DNA of 64,000 bases. It comes from Solitalea canadensis DSM 3403. Lineage in GTDB: Bacteria > Bacteroidota > Bacteroidia > Sphingobacteriales > Sphingobacteriaceae. The notes beneath the pieces were generated by a model. The model was given only the letters and a program-made list of their open reading frames with translations, was not told the origin of the DNA and made no database searches. The position numbers and the translations under genes were made by a program. The stretch spans positions 1,624,669 through 1,688,668 of the forward strand of contig NC_017770.1 of the NCBI RefSeq assembly GCF_000242635.2, written 5' to 3'. Of this stretch, positions 42,487 to 51,416 are shown one piece after another. How positions within the stretch are numbered: position 1 is the first letter of the stretch; each line of letters opens with the position of its first letter.

Positions 42487-42494
42487 TATTTTTG
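42487..42494 (+). promoter_or_regulatory. Bacteroidota -7 element for fnr
   Basis: TATTTTTG fits TANNTTTG; TTG at 42463-42465 is 21 bp upstream. Its distance from the FNR box centre (31.5 bp) almost matches that at the ccoI and ccoS promoters (29.5 bp). Confidence 0.7.
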
Positions 42495-42545
42495 CAGAAT
42501 TCTGTTAGTGTTTCATTACTTGACAACGTAAAAGCGTCTCTAATT

Positions 42546-43259
42546 ATGGCTAAAAAGCACACCGACCATTTCAGCTGCATCACCTGTCAGTATCGTAAGG
42601 ATTCTGTTTTTTGTGGGTTACGGGAAAACGAACTGGCTAAAATTGACTCACATAAAGGTCATATTACTTATAACAAAGGTGAAGAGATTTTTATTGAAGG
42701 AGACCGTCCACACGGTATCTACTGTATTCATGGTGGCAAAGTAAAACTATCTAAACATGGTGAATTTGGGAAGGAACAAATTGTTCGTTTCGCAAAAGAA
42801 AGTGATGTTATAGGCTACAGGGCGTTGCTTGGTAATGAAATGTATGATTGTTCAGCGGTTGCACTTGAGCAAACAGAAGTTTGTTTTGTTCCTAAGTCTG
42901 ACTTCTTCGAAATATTTGATAATAGTGCATCGTTATCAGGTAACATGGTTAAGCTTCTTACGCTTGATTTAAAACGAGCTGAGAACAAACTTACCGATAT
43001 TGCACAGAAACCGGTTCGCGAACGTATTGCAGAAACTATCTTGGTTTTGAAAGAAACGTTTGGAGAAGATATAGAAACCGGTTGTATTAAAGTTGTTTTA
43101 AGTAGAGAGGAAATTGCTAATATGGCAGGTACTGCTACCGAAACAGCTATTCGATTATTATCTGAACTCAAAACTGACGCGTTAATTGAGTTCGTTGGCA
43201 AAAAAATTAAAATCGTTAATAAAAAAGAACTGCTTCGAAGAGCAAATCTTTATAATTAA
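42546..43259 (+). CDS. Fnr/Crp-family oxygen-type regulator
   Basis: About 237 residues from the ATG at 42546; the upstream in-frame TTG lies inside the promoter. N-terminal Cys: Cys11, Cys14 and Cys23 (C-I-T-C-x8-C), plus Cys102 in Y-D-C-S-A-V. This is the arrangement that holds an iron-sulfur cluster in Fnr, though the third spacing differs (x8, not x5). The cNMP-like beta-roll follows (residues 35-140) and the HTH has L-S-R-E-E-I-A-N-M-A-G-T-A-T-E-T-A-I-R-L. A perfect FNR box lies before its own gene, and similar boxes precede ccoI and ccoS directly downstream. Confidence 0.9.
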   Translation: MAKKHTDHFSCITCQYRKDSVFCGLRENELAKIDSHKGHITYNKGEEIFIEGDRPHGIYCIHGGKVKLSKHGEFGKEQIVRFAKESDVIGYRALLGNEMYDCSAVALEQTEVCFVPKSDFFEIFDNSASLSGNMVKLLTLDLKRAENKLTDIAQKPVRERIAETILVLKETFGEDIETGCIKVVLSREEIANMAGTATETAIRLLSELKTDALIEFVGKKIKIVNKKELLRRANLYN

Positions 43260-43265
43260 TAATGC

Positions 43266-43279
43266 ATGACTTTTGTCAT
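43266..43279 (+). promoter_or_regulatory. Fnr/Crp-type box upstream of ccoI
   Basis: ATGACTTTTGTCAT, within CATGAC-TTTT-GTCATG (43265-43280). Its half sites TGAC/GTCA correspond to the TTGAT/ATCAA pattern with the outer base changed. TAATTTTG at 43302-43309 is the -7 element; centre-to-box distance is 29.5 bp. Confidence 0.72.
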
Positions 43280-43301
43280 GTTTTTCTTAAATTTTCGGGA
43301 T

Positions 43302-43309
43302 TAATTTTG
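43302..43309 (+). promoter_or_regulatory. Bacteroidota -7 element for ccoI
   Basis: TAATTTTG fits TANNTTTG. No good TTTG -33 is present, as expected for an activated promoter. Confidence 0.65.
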
Positions 43310-43351
43310 TCCTGACCTGGACTGTGTTCCGGGTTCTAATTAACCGGGCAC

Positions 43352-45751
43352 ATGCAATTAACCGATATTAATACTACTTGCTTTCACTGCGGACTTGAGT
43401 GTGAAGAGGAAACCGTCCTTTTTCAACAGAAAACTTTTTGCTGTAATGGCTGTAAAGTTGTGTACGAGATCTTATCAGAAAATGAATTGTGTGATTATTA
43501 TGATATTTCTCAAACACCAGGGGTTTCACAGCGTTTAAAAAGTTCAGCTTCCCAAAAGTTTTCTGTTCTTGACACACCTGATATTAAGCATAAATTAATC
43601 CGCTTTACCGATGGAGAACAGACGCATATTGTATTTTTCCTCCCTCAAATTCATTGTAGCTCATGTATTTGGTTATTAGAAAATTTAAATAGAATCAATC
43701 CCGCAGTAATTAGTTCACGAGTTGACTTTACTACAAAGGAAATTACCGTTGTTTATAAGGAAGAAAAGATAACCCTTAAAGAAATAGCCGAGATTCTTAC
43801 CAGTGTAGGCTATGAACCTTATCTCAACCTAAATGATGTTACTAATAAAAAGCCTGAATCAACTGACAGGGGATTGATTTATAAACTTGGAATTGCAGGT
43901 TTTTGCTTTGGTAATATTATGATGCTCAGTTTTCCTGAGTATTTTTCAGATGGGACTGTTGATATTCAGCTTCAGAAATTATTCAGTACCCTTAATCTGA
44001 TCTTAGCACTACCTGTATTTTTTTATAGCGCATCTGTGTTTTATAAATCAGCATGGGCAGGTTTGAAAAAGAAATTCCTCAATATTGATGCTCCGATTGT
44101 ACTAGCAATCTGGATTACCTTTGCTCGTAGTGTTTATGAGATTTTGAGTGGCACTGGTGCCGGATACCTTGATTCAATGGCAGGAATTGTATTTTTCATG
44201 CTCATTGGTCGTTATCTTCAGGACAGAACTTATAAGAAGTTATCTTTTGAACGCGATTACAGATCCTATTTTCCAATTGCTGTAACAGTAAAAAGAGATA
44301 AAGACAAAGAGGTAAATATCCCTGTAACCGATTTAAAAGTAGGAGACAGGATGATTGTCAGAAATAATGAATTAATCCCTGCCGATTCAATACTATTTTA
44401 TGGCGATGCTAATATCGATTACAGTTTTGTTACCGGTGAGTCTGCTCCAATAAAAAAATCAACTGGTGAAATTATCTATGCCGGTGGAAAGCAAAAGGGA
44501 AGCTCAATTGAAATGGAAGTAGTTAAGGAAGTTTCCAATAGTTATTTAACTGAACTATGGAACAAGGATGTTTTCAGAAGTTATGAAGATAAAAAGCTTT
44601 CATTTATTCATAAATTAAGCCAGTATTTTACATTAATATTATTCTCCATTGCAGCAATCACTGCAGTCTATTGGGGCTTCAATGATCAATCACGAATTTT
44701 AAATGCAGTATCAGCTATATTGATCATTGCTTGTCCGTGTGCATTGCTGTTATCTGCCACATTTACCAACGGAAATGTTTTGCGCATTTTTGGTCAGAAC
44801 GGACTTTACCTGAAGAATGCAACCGTCATAGAAATGATTGCGGAAGCAGATTCTATAGTTTTTGATAAAACTGGAACCATAACCCAAAATGGGGCAATGA
44901 AAGTTAGTTTCAGTGGAAATCCATTGTCGGATGAACAAGAAGTAATTATTCGTTCATTATCGGTTCAGTCTACACATCCCTATAGCAAAGCTATTACTTA
45001 TTACCTTCCAAAATCAAAGTTGTTGAAGGTTCATAATTTAAAGGAAACTGCAGGATTAGGCCTTGAGGGTGATATAGATGGGAATTTGGTAAAACTTGGA
45101 TCTGCCTTATTTACAGGAGCCATTGACACTTCTGGCATTAATACGGGTAAGGTGTACGTAACAATCAATGAACAAGTGGTTGGTTGTTTTACCATTACTA
45201 ATAAGTATCGCGAAGGAATGGAAAAATTAATCCATAATTTGGATAAAAGCTATGAGCTTTCAGTTATTTCCGGCGATAATGATGCTGAGCAACCATATCT
45301 CGAAAAGCTGTTTATAGGTGAAAGCACATTGCTATTTAATCAAACACCTGAAGGCAAATTAAAATACATAAATGATTTACGAACCAAGCATAAAAAGGTG
45401 ATGATGGTAGGGGATGGATTGAATGATGCGGGAGCGTTAAGGCAAAGTAATATTGGCATTGCTGTTTCCGATGAAGTCAATAATTTTTCTCCTGCTTGTG
45501 ATGCGATCTTAGATGGAACTCAGTTAAATAGACTGGGAACATTTATAAGATATGCAAAAGCTGGAAAAGCAATTGTGGTTGCTAGCTTTATCATATCAAT
45601 TTTATACAATTTCGTAGGATTATCTTTTGCTGTTCAGGGAATCTTATCACCTGTTATTGCTGCTATTCTAATGCCTGCAAGTTCCCTCACTATCATCTTG
45701 TTTACAATGGGCACCAGTAGTTTTATTGCCAAGTTATGGGGAATGCGATAA
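43352..45751 (+). CDS. ccoI: Copper-transporting P1B-type ATPase (CcoI/FixI type)
   Basis: 799 residues. An N-terminal Cys-rich zinc-ribbon-like head (Cys10, 13, 17, 30, 31, 34) is followed by an HMA domain with Cys102-x2-Cys105, then transmembrane helices. P-type signatures: F-V-T-G-E-S (actuator), Cys461-Pro-Cys463 in the transport helix, the phosphorylated Asp505 in D-K-T-G-T-I-T, and G-D-G-L-N-D-A in the hinge. The head and the cbb3 genes downstream point to CcoI, which delivers copper for the oxidase CuB site, rather than a resistance pump. Preceded by its own Fnr-type box. Confidence 0.93.
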   Translation: MQLTDINTTCFHCGLECEEETVLFQQKTFCCNGCKVVYEILSENELCDYYDISQTPGVSQRLKSSASQKFSVLDTPDIKHKLIRFTDGEQTHIVFFLPQIHCSSCIWLLENLNRINPAVISSRVDFTTKEITVVYKEEKITLKEIAEILTSVGYEPYLNLNDVTNKKPESTDRGLIYKLGIAGFCFGNIMMLSFPEYFSDGTVDIQLQKLFSTLNLILALPVFFYSASVFYKSAWAGLKKKFLNIDAPIVLAIWITFARSVYEILSGTGAGYLDSMAGIVFFMLIGRYLQDRTYKKLSFERDYRSYFPIAVTVKRDKDKEVNIPVTDLKVGDRMIVRNNELIPADSILFYGDANIDYSFVTGESAPIKKSTGEIIYAGGKQKGSSIEMEVVKEVSNSYLTELWNKDVFRSYEDKKLSFIHKLSQYFTLILFSIAAITAVYWGFNDQSRILNAVSAILIIACPCALLLSATFTNGNVLRIFGQNGLYLKNATVIEMIAEADSIVFDKTGTITQNGAMKVSFSGNPLSDEQEVIIRSLSVQSTHPYSKAITYYLPKSKLLKVHNLKETAGLGLEGDIDGNLVKLGSALFTGAIDTSGINTGKVYVTINEQVVGCFTITNKYREGMEKLIHNLDKSYELSVISGDNDAEQPYLEKLFIGESTLLFNQTPEGKLKYINDLRTKHKKVMMVGDGLNDAGALRQSNIGIAVSDEVNNFSPACDAILDGTQLNRLGTFIRYAKAGKAIVVASFIISILYNFVGLSFAVQGILSPVIAAILMPASSLTIILFTMGTSSFIAKLWGMR

Positions 45752-45880
45752 GTGAAAAATAAAGTTATTATTAACTATTTATTTGGTAAATTAAGTGGTT
45801 AATGGTAACGCGATAATGTATTTATTGAAATGCATTAGTTGTGCTTTTAAATACTTTAAAAGCCAATTTATTGTTTTTTA

Positions 45881-45920
45881 TGTCTAAAAAAACATGACGG
45901 ATATCATGTTTTTTTAGACA
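45881..45920. promoter_or_regulatory. 40-bp perfect palindrome between ccoI and ccoS
   Basis: TGTCTAAAAAAACATGA (45881-45897) and TCATGTTTTTTTAGACA (45904-45920) are perfect 17-bp inverted copies around CGGATA. It can act as terminator for ccoI and, at its centre, holds the Fnr-type box of the cco promoter. Confidence 0.85.
45894..45907 (+). promoter_or_regulatory. Fnr/Crp-type box upstream of ccoS
   Basis: ATGACGGATATCAT at the centre of a 40-bp palindrome. TACTTTTG (45930-45937) is the -7 element, 29.5 bp from the box centre, exactly as at ccoI. Confidence 0.74.
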
Positions 45921-45929
45921 TATCAATGG

Positions 45930-45937
45930 TACTTTTG
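45930..45937 (+). promoter_or_regulatory. Bacteroidota -7 element for the ccoS-ccoNO operon
   Basis: TACTTTTG fits TANNTTTG. The start of ccoS is 19 bp downstream. Confidence 0.68.
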
Positions 45938-45955
45938 TGACTTTCAATTGACAAT

Positions 45956-46120
45956 ATGAGTGCAATAATAATACTCCTGATCATAAGCCTCTTTGTTGCA
46001 GGCGGTTTTCTGTTTGCTTTTATATGGTCTGTAAAAAGTGGTCAGTTTGACGATGACTACACACCCTCTGTCCGAATTCTTTTTGATTCCAAAGAATCTT
46101 CTGAAGAAGAAAATAACTAA
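45956..46120 (+). CDS. ccoS: cbb3 oxidase maturation protein CcoS
   Basis: A 54-residue protein, short enough to be missed in routine gene calls. One membrane helix (residues 3-24, I-I-I-L-L-I-I-S-L-F-V-A-G-G-F-L-F-A-F) is followed by W-S-V-K-S-G-Q-F-D-D-D-Y-T-P-S-V-R-I-L-F, the conserved CcoS signature, and an acidic tail. CcoS is needed for cofactor insertion into cbb3 oxidase. First gene of the operon, directly after the palindromic promoter; ccoNO starts 39 bp downstream. Confidence 0.95.
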   Translation: MSAIIILLIISLFVAGGFLFAFIWSVKSGQFDDDYTPSVRILFDSKESSEEENN

Positions 46121-46159
46121 TAAAAACTATACGAAACATTAACTACTTACTTAATTTAT

Positions 46160-48295
46160 ATGGAAATTGAAAAGTTCTCCTATGACAACCGGATAGTTAA
46201 GCAATTTGCAAATGCTACTATTTTTTGGGGAATAGTAGGAATGACCGCTGGTCTGTATGCTGCTTTACAATTAGTATTTCCGGTACTTAATCTCGGGCAA
46301 TACTTTGAGTATGCAACTTTCGGCCGTTTACGTCCGGTACATACAAATGCTGTTATTTTTGCATTTGTTGGTAACGGTATCTTCATGGGCGTTTATTACT
46401 CGTTGCAACGACTTTGTAAAGCCCGCATGTTTAGCGATACGCTAAGTAAAATTCATTTTTGGGTTTGGCAATTAATCATTGTTGCTGCGGCAGTTACCCT
46501 TCTTCTTGGATACACTACAGGAAAAGAGTACGCAGAGCTTGAATGGCCTATCGACATTGCAATTACTTTGATCTGGGTTGTATTTGGTATCAACATGTTT
46601 GGAACCATTATTAAACGCAGAGAAAAGCATATTTATGTGGCGATTTGGTTCTACATCGCAACTTTGGTAACGGTTGCAGTTCTGCACATCGTTAACTCTG
46701 TTGAGATTCCAGTATCTGCATTTAAAAGTTATTCATGGTATGCAGGGGTACAGGATGCTTTAGTTCAGTGGTGGTACGGACATAATGCTGTTGCATTTTT
46801 CCTTACAACACCATATTTAGGTTTGATGTATTATTTCTTACCTAAAGCGGCTAACAGACCTGTTTACTCTTACAAACTATCTATTGTACACTTTTGGGCC
46901 CTTATTTTTATCTATATCTGGGCTGGCCCTCACCACTTATTATATACGGCTTTGCCTGACTGGGCTCAATCATTAGGCGTAGTATTCTCCGTTATGCTGA
47001 TTGCTCCATCATGGGGTGGTATGTTAAACGGTTTATTAACATTACGTGGTGCTTGGGATAAAGTACGTGAAGAACCTGTTCTTAAGTTCATGGTTGTTGC
47101 TTTAACTGCTTACGGTATGGCAACTTTTGAAGGTCCGATGCTTTCTCTTAAAAACGTAAATGCAATCAGTCACTTTACAGATTGGACAGTTGCTCACGTT
47201 CACGTTGGGGCATTAGGTTGGAATGGCTTTTTAACATTCTCTGTATTATACTGGTTATTCCCTAAGTTGTTCAAAACTCAACTATACTCTAAAAAATTAG
47301 CGAACTGGCACTTCTGGATTGGTACTTTAGGTATTATCTTCTATGCGGTTCCATTATATTGGGCTGGGTTCTTACAGGCTTCAATGTGGAAAGAGTTTAC
47401 TGCAGAGGGTGTATTGAAATATGCTAACTTCTTAGAAACGGTAAAAGAGATCATTCCAATGTACGCTACTCGTGCATTAGGCGGTGTGCTATATTTAGCA
47501 GGTGTTATAATAATGACTTATAACCTTATTAAAACAGCAAAATCCGGTTCTTTTGTAGCCGAGGAAGCAGCAGAAGCGCCTGCATTAGCTAAACATGAGG
47601 CACATGAGCATGAGCACTGGCACCGTGTACTTGAACGTAAACCTATGTTAATGTTGGTAGGTAGCCTTGTTGTAATTCTTATCGGAGGTTTAGTTGAAAT
47701 GATTCCTACCTTCCTGATTAAATCAAATGTGCCTACAATTTCAAGTGTAAAACCTTATACACCACTTGAGCTTCAAGGTCGTGATATTTATTTGCGCGAA
47801 GGTTGTTATAACTGTCACTCGCAAATGATTCGTCCTTTCCGTGATGAAACGGTGCGATATGGTGAGTACTCAAAAGCAGGTGAGTTTGTGTATGACCATC
47901 CATTCCAATGGGGATCAAAACGTACCGGACCAGATTTACATCGTATTGGTGGTAAATATCCTGATTCATGGCACTATAATCACATGATGGATCCTTCATC
48001 AATGGCTCCAGGTTCAATTATGCCTCAATATCCTTCGTTACTTGACAAGCAGTTAGATATTTCATCAACACCTGCTAAGATCAGAGCAATGCAGACATTA
48101 GGAGTTCCTTATCCTGCAGGTTATGATCAAAAAGCAAATGATGATTTACATAAACAAGCTGGCGAAATAACAGAACGATTGAAAAAGGATGGTATTGAAA
48201 CCAAGAGTGATCGTGAAATTATTGCCCTTATTGCTTATCTGCAACGCATGGGAACAGATATTAAAGCTGAAGGTAAAGTAGCTGAAACTAAATAA
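46160..48295 (+). CDS. ccoN: cbb3-type oxidase, fused subunits I and II (CcoN-CcoO)
   Basis: 711 residues. Residues 1-465 are CcoN: His61 (low-spin heme b), His208 in Y-G-H-N (CuB), His258-His259 in G-P-H-H (CuB), and A-H-V-H-V-G with His346/His348 as heme ligands. A His-rich linker (K-H-E-A-H-E-H-E-H-W-H, 478-488) leads to a membrane helix (496-516) and a CcoO domain with heme c in Cys549-Y-N-C-His553 and the Met ligand in S-I-M-P-Q-Y. The fusion is known in Bacteroidota. Reduces O2 to water at high affinity. Second gene of the operon. Confidence 0.96.
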   Translation: MEIEKFSYDNRIVKQFANATIFWGIVGMTAGLYAALQLVFPVLNLGQYFEYATFGRLRPVHTNAVIFAFVGNGIFMGVYYSLQRLCKARMFSDTLSKIHFWVWQLIIVAAAVTLLLGYTTGKEYAELEWPIDIAITLIWVVFGINMFGTIIKRREKHIYVAIWFYIATLVTVAVLHIVNSVEIPVSAFKSYSWYAGVQDALVQWWYGHNAVAFFLTTPYLGLMYYFLPKAANRPVYSYKLSIVHFWALIFIYIWAGPHHLLYTALPDWAQSLGVVFSVMLIAPSWGGMLNGLLTLRGAWDKVREEPVLKFMVVALTAYGMATFEGPMLSLKNVNAISHFTDWTVAHVHVGALGWNGFLTFSVLYWLFPKLFKTQLYSKKLANWHFWIGTLGIIFYAVPLYWAGFLQASMWKEFTAEGVLKYANFLETVKEIIPMYATRALGGVLYLAGVIIMTYNLIKTAKSGSFVAEEAAEAPALAKHEAHEHEHWHRVLERKPMLMLVGSLVVILIGGLVEMIPTFLIKSNVPTISSVKPYTPLELQGRDIYLREGCYNCHSQMIRPFRDETVRYGEYSKAGEFVYDHPFQWGSKRTGPDLHRIGGKYPDSWHYNHMMDPSSMAPGSIMPQYPSLLDKQLDISSTPAKIRAMQTLGVPYPAGYDQKANDDLHKQAGEITERLKKDGIETKSDREIIALIAYLQRMGTDIKAEGKVAETK

Positions 48296-48303
48296 TAACA
48301 AAG

Positions 48304-48477
48304 ATGAAATTTATCAACTATCTCGAATCTATATCGGGTGTGGGTGTTTACCCAATGATTTCATTCATGATCTTCTTCATATTTTTTATCGGTTTGGGAG
48401 TATATGTTTTTAAAACTCCCAAACGATATATAGATGAAGTGAGCAATATCCCTCTAGATGGGACAGACATCAATTAA
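48304..48477 (+). CDS. ccoQ: CcoQ-like small subunit
   Basis: A 57-residue single-pass protein found by reading the gap: start ATG at 48304. It has a membrane helix at ~17-36 (P-M-I-S-F-M-I-F-F-I-F-F-I-G-L-G-V-Y-V) followed by T-P-K-R-Y-I-D-E-V-S-N-I-P-L. Position between ccoNO and ccoP, 8 bp after ccoNO, and the fold match CcoQ, which stabilises CcoP in the complex; similarity to proteobacterial CcoQ at sequence level is weak. Confidence 0.85.
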   Translation: MKFINYLESISGVGVYPMISFMIFFIFFIGLGVYVFKTPKRYIDEVSNIPLDGTDIN

Positions 48478-48503
48478 TTAGAAACACTTAAAACAGTTTG
48501 AGA

Positions 48504-49511
48504 ATGAGATTCCGAACTTTTAACATACATTCAAAAATTAAACCAATTCTGGTTTTATTACTTTTCTTGTTTGCAAGTAATGCTGTATTTGCAACACAAG
48601 AATTAGGGCAGTTTGGATCAGGAGCTGGAACTCCTGCACCAAGTACCTCTGGTGGTACAGGTTCTTCAGATTTAATGTTCTACTCATTGGTAGCAGCTAT
48701 TGTAGTAGAGTTATTGGCTATTTTAATTCTTGCCTTTGCAGTCTTAAGACTAATAAAAGTATTCTATGGAATAAGTAGCAAACAACTTAAAGCTGCAGGG
48801 GTTGAAGTTGAAGCAGAAGCGAAACCAAAAGCAAAATGGTTCTCTTTTGAACGATTAAATAAATCAGTTCCTATTGAGAGAGAAGGTGACTTGTTGATGG
48901 ACCATGATTACGATGGTATCCATGAACTGGATAACAAAATGCCACCTTGGTTTTTATGGTTATTCAGAGTTACAATTTTCTTTGCTATTGTATATCTGGG
49001 TGTATATCATATTTTCAAATCAAGTCCATTACAATTAGATGAATACAAGAATGAACTTGCTGTAGCAGATAAGCAATTAGAAGCGGTTCGTAAAAATGCA
49101 GCTAATCAGATAGATGAAAATAGTGTTACAGTAATTTCTGACGGTGCTCAAATTAAAGCTGGTGAAACAATCTTTACATCTAACTGTGTTGCTTGTCATG
49201 GTGCAAAAGGAGAAGGAGGAGTAGGCCCTAATTTAACGGATGATTATTGGTTGCATGGCGGTGGTGTAAAACACATTTTCAAGACAATTAAGTATGGTGT
49301 TCCAGAAAAAGGTATGAAAGCGTGGGAACAGGATTTGTCACCATCTCAAATTCAAGAAGTGGCAAGCTATATCCTGACACTGCATGGTACGAATCCTCCT
49401 AATGCAAAGGAAAAACAAGGAGAGTTGTACAAGGATGAAGCAGCCGCTAAACCAGCAGACTCAGTACAGTCAACTGCAAAAACTGATTCATTGAAAACCA
49501 CCAAAATGTAA
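48504..49511 (+). CDS. ccoP: cbb3 oxidase diheme-type subunit III homologue with one heme c (CcoP)
   Basis: The ATG at 48504 is chosen over a TTG at 48498; 335 residues. It has a signal or membrane segment (13-30), a Gly/Ser/Pro-rich stretch, a membrane helix (59-84), the CcoP N-terminal motif D-H-D-Y-D-G-I-H-E-L-D-N-K-M-P-P-W (133-149), another helix (150-170), and one cytochrome c domain with Cys228-V-A-C-His232. Only a single C-x2-C-H is present; the second heme of proteobacterial CcoP is missing. It carries electrons from cytochrome c to CcoN. Confidence 0.92.
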   Translation: MRFRTFNIHSKIKPILVLLLFLFASNAVFATQELGQFGSGAGTPAPSTSGGTGSSDLMFYSLVAAIVVELLAILILAFAVLRLIKVFYGISSKQLKAAGVEVEAEAKPKAKWFSFERLNKSVPIEREGDLLMDHDYDGIHELDNKMPPWFLWLFRVTIFFAIVYLGVYHIFKSSPLQLDEYKNELAVADKQLEAVRKNAANQIDENSVTVISDGAQIKAGETIFTSNCVACHGAKGEGGVGPNLTDDYWLHGGGVKHIFKTIKYGVPEKGMKAWEQDLSPSQIQEVASYILTLHGTNPPNAKEKQGELYKDEAAAKPADSVQSTAKTDSLKTTKM

Positions 49512-49529
49512 TAACATAAAAAATAAATA

Positions 49530-50939
49530 ATGTCGATAGAAAACAATCAGAATGAAGAGGCCGAAAGTTTTAGGGATCATTTAGCAACTGTAGATGAAAC
49601 CGGCAAGCGAAAGTGGATATATGTTCAGGAACCTAAAGGGAAACTGTATAACTATCGAACTATTCTGAGTGTTTTCTATTTGATTGTACTTTTTGCCCTT
49701 CCATTTCTTAAGGTCAATGGGCACCCGCTTTTTCTATTCAATGTTCTTGAACGTAAGTTCATCCTATTTGGTGTTACATTCTGGCCACAGGATTTTTTCA
49801 TCTTTGGCGTTGGAATGATTACCTTTTTGGTCTTTATTGTATTATTCACAGTTATTTTTGGCCGTGTTTTTTGTGGTTGGGCTTGTCCGCAAACCATTTT
49901 TATGGAAATGGTATTTCGTAGAATTGAGTATTGGATTGAGGGTAATAATAATCAACAAAGAGTACTGAATAACGGGCCATGGACTAACAAGAAGATTTTC
50001 AAAAAGACACTTAAGCATACTATCTTTTTTGCAATTTCCTTTTTAATTGCCAATATATTTCTTTCCTACATTATTGGTATAGACGAGCTGATAAAGATTA
50101 TCAGTGAACCGGTAAATTTGCACATGACCGGCTTTATCGCTATCCTGGCATTCTCCTTTGTTTTTTATGGTGTATTCGCCTATATGCGTGAGCAAGTTTG
50201 TATTGCCATTTGTCCATATGGACGTTTGCAAGGAGTTTTGTTAGACAAAGATTCTGTTGTGGTTGCCTATGATAGAGTGAGAGGTGAAGATCGCGGGAAA
50301 TTTAGGAAAAATGAAACGAGAACTATTGGCGATTGTATTGATTGTTACCAATGTGTGAAAGTTTGTCCAACTGGAATAGATATCAGAAATGGTACCCAGT
50401 TAGAATGTGTTAACTGTACAGCGTGTATAGATGCTTGTGACCATATGATGGACAATGTCGGGTTACCTCGTGGATTAATTCGTTTTGCATCTGAAAACAA
50501 TATCACCAAAAAAGAGAAATTTTCGATAACACCACGTATAAAAGCTTACTCCGCTGTTTTGGTGCTGTTGATTGGCGCAATGGTGTTTATGCTCGTAACA
50601 CGTAAGGATTTAAATGCTACTGTTACAAGGGTAGGCGGAATGCTTTATCAAAAGCAGGATAACAATAGGGTAAGTAATCTATATAATATCAAGTTACTGA
50701 ATAAAACTCAGCATAATTTGCCAATTGTATTAAAAGTAGAAAATGCAAATGCTGAAGTTAGGGTTGTTGGTAAAGAGTTGTTAGCAATAAGTGAAAATAC
50801 GGCTAACGGTACATTTTTTATTATTTTACCTAAAAAAGAGATAAACGCACGAAAAACCGAACTTCAGATCGGCGTTTATAGTGGTGAAAAGAAAATTGAA
50901 ACGGTTAAAACCTCATTTATGGGGCCATTAAGTGAGTAA
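49530..50939 (+). CDS. ccoG: CcoG/FixG copper-reducing ferredoxin-like membrane protein
   Basis: 469 residues. Membrane helices near 45-65, 90-115, 160-180 and 195-215 alternate with Cys motifs: V-F-C-G-W-A-C-P, C-I-A-I-C-P-Y-G, and the two 4Fe-4S motifs C-I-D-C-Y-Q-C-V-K-V-C-P and C-V-N-C-T-A-C-I-D-A-C. A C-terminal periplasmic beta domain follows a further helix. CcoG reduces Cu(II) for assembly of cbb3 oxidase. Starts 18 bp after ccoP. Confidence 0.94.
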   Translation: MSIENNQNEEAESFRDHLATVDETGKRKWIYVQEPKGKLYNYRTILSVFYLIVLFALPFLKVNGHPLFLFNVLERKFILFGVTFWPQDFFIFGVGMITFLVFIVLFTVIFGRVFCGWACPQTIFMEMVFRRIEYWIEGNNNQQRVLNNGPWTNKKIFKKTLKHTIFFAISFLIANIFLSYIIGIDELIKIISEPVNLHMTGFIAILAFSFVFYGVFAYMREQVCIAICPYGRLQGVLLDKDSVVVAYDRVRGEDRGKFRKNETRTIGDCIDCYQCVKVCPTGIDIRNGTQLECVNCTACIDACDHMMDNVGLPRGLIRFASENNITKKEKFSITPRIKAYSAVLVLLIGAMVFMLVTRKDLNATVTRVGGMLYQKQDNNRVSNLYNIKLLNKTQHNLPIVLKVENANAEVRVVGKELLAISENTANGTFFIILPKKEINARKTELQIGVYSGEKKIETVKTSFMGPLSE

Positions 50940-50951
50940 AATAATTATATC

Positions 50952-51395
50952 ATGAAACTAGGTTGGGGAACAATTACCGCTTTATTCTACTGTTCATTTG
51001 TAGTGTTTATGTTAGGTTTGGTATACCTGGCAATGCGGGAGAAATTTGAATTGGTAACGCCTAACTACTATGCTGAAGAATTAAAGTATCAGCATAAGAT
51101 TGATGCTGCAAAAAATGCCAATCAGCTAAGCGAAATGACTGATATTCAAATTGTCAATAAATCCGTTACAATTAATTTACCAAAGGAGTTTGATGGAAAG
51201 GTTGTTACCGGGCAAATTTATTTTTTCCGTCCTTCAGACGGAACCAAAGATTTAAAAGTTGAACTTAAGCCTGATGATTCAGGCAAACAAGTGATTACCA
51301 ATAGCTCATTTATTAAGGGCTTATACAAAATAAAATTGGATTGGAAATGTGATGGGAAGGATTATTTTCTTGAACAGAATATATTTTTTCAATAG
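50952..51395 (+). CDS. ccoH: CcoH/FixH-family assembly protein
   Basis: 147 residues. An N-terminal membrane helix (residues 6-26) is followed by K-F-E-L-V-T-P-N-Y-Y-A-E-E-L-K-Y-Q, the FixH motif, and a periplasmic beta domain. CcoH is needed for stable assembly of cbb3 oxidase. Separated from ccoG by 12 bp; the C-terminal half is divergent, as usual in this family. Confidence 0.9.
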   Translation: MKLGWGTITALFYCSFVVFMLGLVYLAMREKFELVTPNYYAEELKYQHKIDAAKNANQLSEMTDIQIVNKSVTINLPKEFDGKVVTGQIYFFRPSDGTKDLKVELKPDDSGKQVITNSSFIKGLYKIKLDWKCDGKDYFLEQNIFFQ

Positions 51396-51416
51396 AAAGT
51401 ATCTTTAATCTGACTA

